Shown here: positions 32,766-39,502 of the stretch, piece by piece
Layout of the letters: each line of letters opens with the position of its first letter
Position numbering within the stretch: the stretch's first letter is position 1
Source: Eubacteriaceae bacterium
GTDB lineage: Bacteria > Bacillota > Clostridia > Eubacteriales > Anaerofustaceae
Reading direction: 5' to 3'
Assembly: GCA_009782515.1 (NCBI GenBank)
Contig: WRIY01000023.1
Location: 1-39,502, forward strand
Length of the DNA stretch: 39,502 bases
Position numbers and translations under genes: made by a program
Notes under the pieces: generated by a model
Databases searched by the model: none
What the model saw: the letters and a program-made list of their open reading frames with translations, nothing else
What the model was told of the DNA's origin: nothing

Positions 32766-34138
32766 AAGGCGAATTGACAGTCCCTCGAATAATGCTCTCA
32801 TCTACAGGATCAGGCACAGGCAAGACCACTATAACAATGGCAGTGCTTGCATTGCTTAAAAAGCGCGGCTTAAAAGTTGCAGCGTTTAAAAGCGGCCCGG
32901 ACTTTATTGATCCAATGTTTCACGAAAAGGCTCTGGGCGTGGACTCTGCCAACCTTGACATGCACATGCTTAGCGAGAATGCGCTGCTCAGCCTGATGGC
33001 CAAGAACTCGCAAGGCTGCGACATTGCAGTGATAGAAGGCGCTATGGGCTATTACGACGGAGTGGGCGTTACGCCGCAAGCGTCAGCCTCAGCCCTTTCA
33101 TGCCTAACAAAGGCCCCTACAGCCCTAATCGTAGGCTCCCACGGCATGGGGGCTTCAATGCTCGCGCTTATATCGGGATTTTTGAACTATGGCGAAAATA
33201 CCATCGCCGGAGCGATCTTTAACTATATATCAGAAAATTACTATAGCCGCATTTCGCAGGCTGCTGAAAGCCAGCTTGGCATAAGCGCCTTCGGCTATAT
33301 GCCCCGCATGCAGGGAATTCATCTGCAAAGCCGCCAACTGGGCCTTATCACAGCCGACGAGATAGAAAACATCAATGAAATAATTGGCGCTTTGTGCGCT
33401 CAGGCAGAAAAGTCTATAGACATAGACGCCATATTGGCAGCTGCCGCAAAGGCGCCTGTTGTCGAGTTCGAGCGCATTGAGCCAAAGAAAGCTGTTGGCA
33501 GTGTTTGCGTAGCTGTTGCGCTTGATGAAGCTTTCTGCTTTTACTATAAAGACAGCCTGAGGCTGCTTGAAGAAATGGGCGCTGAAATTATTTATTTCAG
33601 CCCGCTGCATGGCGAGAGGCTGCCTGAGCCGGCTGACTGCCTTATACTGGGAGGCGGGTATCCCGAGCTGTACTTAAAAGAGCTTTCGGAAAACAGAAAC
33701 TGCCTTGCATCCATTCGCAGCGCAATCGAGCATGGAATGCCTGTATATGCAGAAAGCGGAGGCTTTATGTACCTTCATGACTATATAAAAACCGAAAGCG
33801 GTGAGATATACCCTCTGGTTGGGGCAGTTAGCGGAAGCTGCGAAAACAAGGGCCGGCTTGTAAGGTTCGGGTACTGCGAGCTTGAAGCCATGTATGAGAG
33901 CTGCCTGTCTGAGCAGGGCGGCATAATTAAAGCGCATGAGTTTCATTACTACGACAGCACAAACCTTGGTGACGCTTTTGAAGTCCGAAAAGCAGGAGAG
34001 TCATGGCGCGCAGGATTTGCATACAAAAACCTTATAGGGCAATTCCCGCACATTAACTTCTGCTCTAACCCCCTGTTTGCTGAGAGATTTCTGATAAAGG
34101 CGATGGAATACAACAAAAGCAACAAAAGCAAAGGATAA
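32762..34138 (+). CDS. cbiA: Cobyrinate a,c-diamide synthase CbiA with Ser in place of the glutaminase Cys
   Basis: 458 residues from the TTG that overlaps the cbiET stop, with GGAGG 6 nt upstream; the ATG further upstream lies inside cbiET. The N-terminal ATP-binding domain has STGSGTGKTT (14-23), FKSGPDFIDP (42-51) and EGAMGYYDG (92-100). The C-terminal class I glutaminase domain retains LILGGGYPE (295-302), AHEFHYY and the H430 region (PHINFCSNP). The nucleophile motif, normally YAECGG, reads YAESGG with S332 (codon 33755-33757, AGC). It would amidate the a and c side chains, but glutamine hydrolysis should be impaired unless ammonia or another glutaminase is used. Confidence 0.94.
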   Translation: MKGELTVPRIMLSSTGSGTGKTTITMAVLALLKKRGLKVAAFKSGPDFIDPMFHEKALGVDSANLDMHMLSENALLSLMAKNSQGCDIAVIEGAMGYYDGVGVTPQASASALSCLTKAPTALIVGSHGMGASMLALISGFLNYGENTIAGAIFNYISENYYSRISQAAESQLGISAFGYMPRMQGIHLQSRQLGLITADEIENINEIIGALCAQAEKSIDIDAILAAAAKAPVVEFERIEPKKAVGSVCVAVALDEAFCFYYKDSLRLLEEMGAEIIYFSPLHGERLPEPADCLILGGGYPELYLKELSENRNCLASIRSAIEHGMPVYAESGGFMYLHDYIKTESGEIYPLVGAVSGSCENKGRLVRFGYCELEAMYESCLSEQGGIIKAHEFHYYDSTNLGDAFEVRKAGESWRAGFAYKNLIGQFPHINFCSNPLFAERFLIKAMEYNKSNKSKG

Positions 34139-34144
34139 CTGCTC

Positions 34145-35653
34145 ATGGCAAAAACACTAATGGTCCAGGGCACGATGTCCGGAGTGGGCAAGAGCATTAT
34201 AACCACAGGCCTGCTTAGAATATTCAGGCAGGATGGCTATATAGCTGCTCCGTTCAAAAGCCAGAACATGGCTCTGAACTCTTATATTACAAAAGAAGGC
34301 TTGGAGATAGGAAGGGCGCAAGCAGTACAGGCAGAGGCTGCCGGCCTTGAGCCATGCGCTGCGATGAACCCTATATTGCTTAAGCCTACAACGGCCTCAG
34401 GCTCTCAGGTGATACTCAATGGCGAAGTTCTCAGCGTTATGGACGCTGAGCGCTATTATGAGCATAAAGCAGAGCTAATGCCCCACATTGAAAAAGCTTT
34501 TAGGGCACTCGCTGAAAGCAGCGACATCATTGTCATTGAAGGCGCTGGAAGCCCTGCTGAGATAAACCTGAACGAGAACGACATTGTTAACATGGGAATA
34601 GCAAAAAGATTCGGCGCCCCTGTGCTGCTTGTAGGCGATATTGACAGGGGAGGCGTCTTTGCTGCGCTGATTGGAACCCTGGCGCTGCTTGAAGACGGCG
34701 AAAGGGATCTGATCAAGGCGCTTATTGTCAATAAATTCAGAGGCAGCCTTGAAAGGTTCAGTGAAGGCGTAAGGCTGCTTGAAGAGCGTTCATTAAAGCC
34801 TGTAGCAGGCGTTGTTCCCTACATTGATATCGAAATAGAAGACGAAGACAGCCTCTCTGAGAGGCTATCCGGCAGAGCGGGCGGCGGCTCAATTGACATC
34901 GCTGCTATAAGGCTCCCGCATTTGTCCAACTTTACAGATATGAGCGCGCTGTCGCTTGTAAACGGCGTTAGCGTCCGCTACGCTTCAAGCGCCAGGGAGC
35001 TGGGAAACCCTGATCTGGTTATTGTGCCTGGCACCAAGAACACTATGGCGGATCTAAAGTGGATGAGGGAAAATGGCCTAGAAGCAAGAATACTCCGGCT
35101 ATCTTCAGAAGGCGTGCCAATTTTCGGCATATGCGGCGGATACCAGATGCTCGGCAGAGAGCTTTCAGATCCGCTCGGAGTTGAAGAAGGCGGGGCCATG
35201 AAAGGCATGGGGCTATTGCCAATAAGTACTGTTTTTGAGCAGCAAAAGGCTCGAGCCCAATCTGAGGGGCATATAAGCATTACTGAAGGCTTGCTGGCAG
35301 GGCTCTCATCCAGTGTATATGGGTACGAGATTCACATGGGCGTTTCAGAGCTGGATGCAGGGGCAAGCAGCCTGGCTAGCATTAAAAGGCTTGGAGGCAA
35401 TGATTACAGGCCTGATGGATGCCAGCAAGGCAATGTTTATGGCACATACCTGCACGGGGTTTTTGACTCTGAAGAATTTGCGGGCAGTTTGTGCTCTCGC
35501 CTGTTTAGCCATAAGGGCCTTGATCCCAAGGATGTTGCAGCTGTTGATATGAAGGCATTTAAGGAAAGCCAGTATGATCTCCTGGCAAGCCACTTAAGAG
35601 AGCACCTTAACATGGAACTAATATACTCTATATTGCAGGAGGCGACATTGTGA
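34145..35653 (+). CDS. cbiP: Cobyric acid synthase CbiP (CobQ)
   Basis: 502 residues, the full usual length. The N-terminal P-loop-like VQGTMSGVGKS, KSQNMALNSY, GRAQAVQAEAAG, NPILLKP and GDIDRGGVFA blocks identify CbiP. The glutaminase domain has an intact nucleophile C330 (FGICGGYQMLG) and His in YGTYLHGVFD. It amidates four side chains to cobyric acid. AAAGGA lies before the ATG, and a GTGA overlap leads to cbiC. Its intact Cys contrasts with CbiA. Confidence 0.96.
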   Translation: MAKTLMVQGTMSGVGKSIITTGLLRIFRQDGYIAAPFKSQNMALNSYITKEGLEIGRAQAVQAEAAGLEPCAAMNPILLKPTTASGSQVILNGEVLSVMDAERYYEHKAELMPHIEKAFRALAESSDIIVIEGAGSPAEINLNENDIVNMGIAKRFGAPVLLVGDIDRGGVFAALIGTLALLEDGERDLIKALIVNKFRGSLERFSEGVRLLEERSLKPVAGVVPYIDIEIEDEDSLSERLSGRAGGGSIDIAAIRLPHLSNFTDMSALSLVNGVSVRYASSARELGNPDLVIVPGTKNTMADLKWMRENGLEARILRLSSEGVPIFGICGGYQMLGRELSDPLGVEEGGAMKGMGLLPISTVFEQQKARAQSEGHISITEGLLAGLSSSVYGYEIHMGVSELDAGASSLASIKRLGGNDYRPDGCQQGNVYGTYLHGVFDSEEFAGSLCSRLFSHKGLDPKDVAAVDMKAFKESQYDLLASHLREHLNMELIYSILQEATL

Positions 35654-36288
35654 TAAAGGCAACCAAGCCTGAAGACATAGAAAAGGAGAGCTTTTCTATA
35701 ATTTCATCAGAGCTTGAAATTGAGCTTGACAGTGAGAATGAGCTTGTTATAAAGCGGGTGATACATACAACCGCTGATTTTGAATTTGCGCAAACCTTGA
35801 AGTTTTCTGAAGGAGCTGTTCAAAAAGGGATAGCCGCGCTTAAGGGAGGGGCTACGATCATTACTGACACAACCATGGCGCTTAGCGGCATTAATAAGCC
35901 CGCCCTAAACAGCTTGGGAGCAAGCGCTGTATGCTTTGTAAATGACCCTTCAGTTGCACAGAAAGCAAAAGAGGCAGAGATTACAAGATCACAGGCTGCA
36001 ATTGATGCGTCACTTGAGATCAAAGGGCCGAAAATTTATGCAATCGGCAACGCCCCGACAGCTCTAGTCAGGCTGCATGAGCTTATGCAAAGCGGCAAAG
36101 CTTCACCCGAGCTTGTCATTGGGGTTCCGGTAGGCTTTGTTAATGTTGTAGAGTCAAAGGAGCTTATCATGGCAAGCGATGCGCCTTATATAGTAGCGGC
36201 CGGAAGAAAGGGAGGCAGCAGCATTGCAGCAGCAATTATAAATGCAATGATGTATCAGATCCAAAGGCCTTCGCTGTACGCTGTTTAG
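35650..36288 (+). CDS. cbiC: Cobalt-precorrin-8 methylmutase CbiC
   Basis: 212 residues, GTG start with AGGAGG 8 nt upstream. The catalytic His39 lies in RVIHTTADFEFA. TDTTMALSGINK, IGNAPTALVRL, GVPVGFVNVVESKE and a C-terminal RKGGSSIAAAIINA are standard for CbiC/CobH. It shifts the C11 methyl to C12 to give cobyrinate. Last gene of the operon although it acts before CbiA. No clear terminator is seen between 36289 and 36443. Confidence 0.95.
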   Translation: MIKATKPEDIEKESFSIISSELEIELDSENELVIKRVIHTTADFEFAQTLKFSEGAVQKGIAALKGGATIITDTTMALSGINKPALNSLGASAVCFVNDPSVAQKAKEAEITRSQAAIDASLEIKGPKIYAIGNAPTALVRLHELMQSGKASPELVIGVPVGFVNVVESKELIMASDAPYIVAAGRKGGSSIAAAIINAMMYQIQRPSLYAV

Positions 36289-36443
36289 GCTGCAGCTATG
36301 CCTTGCCAGAAAGGCAATAAAGTGCCCAGCGCCTAAGCGCAATAATCCGGCAAGAGACAGCATGCCCTGCTGTTTCGGGAACAATCGCTTATGCGCTTTC
36401 GGCACAGCCACTGCAAGGCGCAAAATGCCCGGGAGCCAAAATG

Positions 36444-37274
36444 CTATATATACTCTGTTTCGGCGCCTAGCGTAAATGTAGAATAAAAGCTTCTTTGCCT
36501 ATAAGTGCCTCTTAGCGTATAATTCCCCGGTTCTAATATATGATCCTTAAAGGCCAAATGAAATGTAGTCACCAGCTTTGGCTGATCATCGCTCTGCTCA
36601 TACCATATCCCTCGGGCTGCATTTTCGTTTTCAAAAGAAATTTGGACAGGCTTCTTTTGCTTGAAAAAGGAAAATGTGCCATCCGGGCTTGTTCTTTCTA
36701 AGGCCAAATCTGTAAGATCCGAAAGATCAAAGGTGCCCTGCTGCTGTTCAAAGCCAAAAAACAGCCCCGCTATTGCCTCCAGTTCGCCATAATATGAAAA
36801 CCCAACTCTGAATAAATCGTCGGCATTGGCTGGCAGCATGGGCATATCTTCAGCTTCAACCAAAGCCCAAGCGTCAAAGTCCACGCCTTTATAATTTCCT
36901 TGCATTCGATAATTGCCCTGTTCCAATAAGCTTTCTTCAAACAGAGCATGCACTAAAGTATAAGGCGCCACGTCATGGGGGTGCTGCTCGATATTTGCCT
37001 CGGCAAATATCAGGCTATAGTCTATAGGCTTGCCATTGCATGTTATCTCCAATGCTCCAAAATCACTCTGGCTCAGCTCACTGGCTGCTTCCCTAAGGCA
37101 AAACCATACCCCGTTAAGGCCAATAGTGATGCCATCGCGGCTTATTGCGCTAAAATCGGCTAATGAAAATTCAGGCGGAGTGACAGGTTCATAAGTCAGG
37201 TTATCCGGAGCTTTTGAGCATGCAGCAACCATCAATAAAGATGCAATCAACAAGATAAAAACATGCTTTTTCAT
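36444..37274 (-). CDS. Lipoprotein with an internally duplicated domain
   Basis: 276 residues from the ATG at 37274 (GGAAGG upstream). The signal peptide ends in the lipobox VAAC (about Cys19). Two similar beta-rich segments share the pattern LeqGNYrmqGnYkg.dF and LEPGNYTLRGTYRQRSFYSTF, so the mature protein looks like a tandem duplication (about residues 45-155 and 165-276). No known family is recognised. Convergent with the cobalamin operon. Confidence 0.7.
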   Translation of the reverse strand: MKKHVFILLIASLLMVAACSKAPDNLTYEPVTPPEFSLADFSAISRDGITIGLNGVWFCLREAASELSQSDFGALEITCNGKPIDYSLIFAEANIEQHPHDVAPYTLVHALFEESLLEQGNYRMQGNYKGVDFDAWALVEAEDMPMLPANADDLFRVGFSYYGELEAIAGLFFGFEQQQGTFDLSDLTDLALERTSPDGTFSFFKQKKPVQISFENENAARGIWYEQSDDQPKLVTTFHLAFKDHILEPGNYTLRGTYRQRSFYSTFTLGAETEYI

Positions 37275-37585
37275 ATAATACCTTCCATTGTTGCGGCTAT
37301 TGGCGGGCACCAGATATAAGCCATGCCAAAGGGCAAGCTATATAAGATTTTTTGCCTGCAGTGCAAGCGGCTGCGCCTGATGGCCTCTAAAACCATGGCA
37401 GCATTGCTTTGCTGATCACAGCATTATTTTTGCCAAAAGCCTTATATGTAACCAGCCAATGCTTATGGCCAGTGCAATTTTTTTGTTCGAACTGCTGCAG
37501 GAAAGAATTCGTTTTGGGGCTAAAATGCATGATTTGTTCAAAAATCGCAATGAAAAAGGCAGAGTGGGCAATATGAAGGCAGAGT
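37275..37585. other. Intergenic stretch with nothing recognised
   Basis: About 310 nt between the lipoprotein and methyltransferase genes, both on the minus strand. It contains two copies of AAGGCAGAGT (37556-37565, 37576-37585) close to the methyltransferase stop, and no convincing hairpin or coding frame. Confidence 0.35.
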
Positions 37586-38323
37586 TTACTTCTTAGTTGC
37601 AGCCATTGCAACCAGCGCAATGTCTCCATTAGCATCAGCTTTCAGAAATTTGGCGTCAAAGTCTCCGCCATCTCCAAACTCTTTTGCGAAGTTATCAATG
37701 CACCAATCTGCCCATGGCTGCCACACAGCCTTTGAGTCCTTTATGCTGTAGCTTGAAATGATCTCGCATAGGCCTGTTTTCTCCCAAAGATGGCGCCACC
37801 ATTTGTCGCTATGCAGCGTAAACAATTCAGGAAACCACAATTCTTCCAAAGTATCAGGATAGCCTTTCTCGAATTCAGACGCAAGGCCGGGGACGACAAT
37901 TCCAAGCTGGCCACCGGCCTTCACAAGCTTTGAGAATATATCAGTGAAGTAGGAATCGCTTGTGCCGAAGTAGTGGTAGCTGTCAATTGCGACAGCGATG
38001 TCAAAGAAGCCTTCTGCGTACGGCAATGCATGGGCTTCTGCATGGATTGGAAATACACTGTCTGCAACCCCAGCCTCTTCAAACCTCTTCAGGTTGTCAG
38101 CAGCACTAATCCACAGGTCAGTTGCAAAGACAGTAACTCCATATTCCTTTGCCAAAAATATGCTGGTAAGGCCCTTACCGCACCCTAAGTCAAGCACTTT
38201 CATCCCGGGCTTTAGGCTAAGGTGTTCACAAAGATCCTCAATGAGCCATAAAGGGTTTGGCCCCATCCAATTTTGTTCTACCCATGCATTATCATATTTT
38301 TCTGTTCTTGGATATTTTTTCAT
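37586..38323 (-). CDS. Class I SAM-dependent methyltransferase
   Basis: 245 residues, AGGAGAGG just before the ATG. Rossmann motif I is VLDLGCGKGLTSIFLA (about 44-59), motif II ends in FATDLW, and the later ALPYAEGFFDIAVAIDSYHYF is motif IV-like. A type 11 methyltransferase of the small-molecule or lipid-head-group kind. The Trp-rich C-terminal half suggests a hydrophobic or aromatic substrate pocket. The acceptor is unknown. Apparently monocistronic. Confidence 0.85.
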   Translation of the reverse strand: MKKYPRTEKYDNAWVEQNWMGPNPLWLIEDLCEHLSLKPGMKVLDLGCGKGLTSIFLAKEYGVTVFATDLWISAADNLKRFEEAGVADSVFPIHAEAHALPYAEGFFDIAVAIDSYHYFGTSDSYFTDIFSKLVKAGGQLGIVVPGLASEFEKGYPDTLEELWFPELFTLHSDKWWRHLWEKTGLCEIISSYSIKDSKAVWQPWADWCIDNFAKEFGDGGDFDAKFLKADANGDIALVAMAATKK

Positions 38324-38620
38324 AATTTCGCCTCTCCTGCATTATACAGTACCAGGAACCAATGCGGTGAATTTTTAACCTGGCGATACAGGGCGCAGAT
38401 CAAGCAGGGCATTTGCTATGTTTGGTGCCGGCATGCCAGACATTTCAGAGCTTCTTAATGCTGCAATCGTATTGGCCCGGTTAAGCGTGCATATCATGCT
38501 TGATTGTTAGTATCATCAATGATTTTTACCAGATCAGCCAGAGCATTGGGAGTTATTAAGCCGAATTGCAGCTTTTGCAGTGTTCAGCAGCAAGCAAGCG
38601 CGAAGCATGCAACCACTACA
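38324..38620. other. Intergenic stretch with nothing recognised
   Basis: About 300 nt between two minus-strand genes. A TATAAT-like sequence (38341-38346, minus strand) lies almost on top of the methyltransferase ribosome binding site. No gene seen. Confidence 0.3.
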
Positions 38621-38652
38621 CTGTAAAGCTGCTTATCTAAGCTGCTTTACAG
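38621..38652 (-). repeat. Inverted repeat over the stop codon of the frameshifted AAA-ATPase-like gene
   Basis: Arms CTGTAAAGC (38621-38629) and GCTTTACAG (38644-38652), with partial further pairing inward. The stem includes the stop codon region and no T tract follows on the minus strand, so terminator function is uncertain. Confidence 0.45.
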
Positions 38653-39502
38653 CTATCTTGCACATTCTGCTTGCATACGCTATGCCTACAGCAACAACAG
38701 TTTTGTAGCCCTGGACACCCTTGGAGTGCCTTTTAGCAATAATCTGATCGATAGCCTCCTCTGATTTCTCAGAAAGGCTGCCGCCATCGCTTTTTACGGT
38801 AAACTTCTCTTCAATAACAATTGCAGCGCTCAGAGACTCGTTAGTGCATAAAATGTCGATATGCCCATCGCCGGACTCGGCTTCGCTTTTCACATCCCAG
38901 CTGCTGCAAGCAAGCAGAACAGCTGTAATTAGGTGGCAGTGCCTATCCTGGCTTATCTTGAAGCTTCCATGGGCTGCAACGCCATCCCTGGCGCTAAAAA
39001 CATTTTCAAGGAGATCGTTAATCACAGCCTCTGCCTCCTCAGCATTTCCTGCAAGCAAAGCCGTATATAGCCCATCGGCCTTTGCCTCGTCTATTGGCAT
39101 AGACGAGATTGCCCACGAAAGCGCATCTTGCCTCAGCGCGTCCCTAATCTCAAGGTTGGGCGCCATGAGCTCATAAATATGATTATTTACCCTCCTAACC
39201 CATGTGAGGTAGCCTGCCATGAACATCATGCCCCACAAAGCCTCGCTGTCTGGAATGTCTATTAGATCTGTGTATGTTGCCATAATAGGCGCATCTGTAT
39301 CGATTGTGCCTCCATTAACCAGATCCTCAATTGAAGCCAGCGCTTAAAGCCGTCTTGCCTCAGAATATCCCGCACTAAGCTGTTCGAAGCTGTGTTTGCC
39401 CAATGCCTTTCCAGTTCAGCGCCTGGCTCAAGGATCATATCGTAGCACGCATTCACGACAGACCATGGGTTGTAAACCTTATAGCTTCCCATCCTGTAGC
39501 CG
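38633..39502 (-). pseudogene. Frameshifted AAA-ATPase-like / PD-(D/E)XK gene, truncated by the window edge
   Basis: The minus strand from 39502 reads GYRMGSYKVYNPWSV...WANTASNSLVRDILRQDGFKRW, the middle of an AAA-ATPase_like protein. The family continuation LASIEDLVNGG...MATYTDLIDIPDSEALWGMMFMAGYLT lies in another frame. The switch is at about 39336-39345, where each frame alone loses similarity or hits a stop. The C-terminal part keeps a nuclease-like D...EEK motif (GDGHIDILC, IVIEEKF). One inserted or deleted base separates the halves, so this is a pseudogene, a sequencing error, or less likely programmed frameshifting. The N-terminal ATPase half lies outside the window. Confidence 0.8.

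Overview
The window reads as a chromosomal segment of an anaerobic, B12-making, Gram-positive-type bacterium, most likely a Clostridia-like Firmicute. Support for this: sigma-A-like promoters, strong purine-rich ribosome binding sites, frequent TTG and GTG starts, lipobox lipoproteins, NatA/NatB-type ABC genes, two cobalamin riboswitches with intrinsic terminators, and the oxygen-independent (cobalt-early) corrin pathway. The species cannot be named from the sequence. No tRNA, rRNA, CRISPR array or insertion sequence was seen.

Layout. 1-3100 (minus strand): a divergent 6-carboxytetrahydropterin-synthase-like gene behind a long leader, then a MarR regulator with palindromic operators and a BAAT-type acyl-CoA thioesterase homologue. 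3250-7700 (plus): an RsiV-like lipoprotein, a NatAB-type ABC exporter, and dinD. 7717-11479 (minus): a small acidic lipoprotein, then the cobalt ECF transporter cbiMNQO behind a cobalamin riboswitch with its own terminator. 11883-19225: assorted accessory genes (XRE regulator with a membrane anchor, endonuclease III-like glycosylase, URO-D-like methyltransferase, zinc-ribbon protein, small Cys-rich protein, AAA-ATPase-like/PD-(D/E)XK protein, small membrane protein). 19441-36288 (plus): a 16-gene tetrapyrrole/cobalamin operon behind a second cobalamin riboswitch. 36444-39502 (minus): a lipoprotein with a duplicated domain, a SAM methyltransferase, and a frameshifted second AAA-ATPase-like gene running off the window end.

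How the genes fit together. The large operon encodes every ring-building step from glutamyl-tRNA to cobyric acid. HemA and HemL make 5-aminolaevulinate. HemB, HemC and the HemD half of a CobA-HemD fusion make uroporphyrinogen III. The CobA half and a precorrin-2 dehydrogenase domain fused to CbiJ make sirohydrochlorin. CbiX inserts cobalt. CbiL, H, F, G, D, J, ET and C build cobyrinate, and CbiA and CbiP amidate it. The cobalt importer answers to the same ligand through its own riboswitch, so ring synthesis and metal supply should be shut off together by cobalamin. Corrinoid adenosylation and nucleotide-loop assembly (CbiB, CobU, CobS and others) are not in the window.

Points most worth a second look: CbiA has Ser where the glutaminase Cys nucleophile is expected; the pterin-synthase homologue lacks its catalytic Cys; the BAAT homologue appears to lack the Asp and His of its triad; CbiJ is fused to a shortened SirC-type domain; and an AAA-ATPase-like gene at the right edge carries a frameshift while an intact paralogue lies about 21 kb away.
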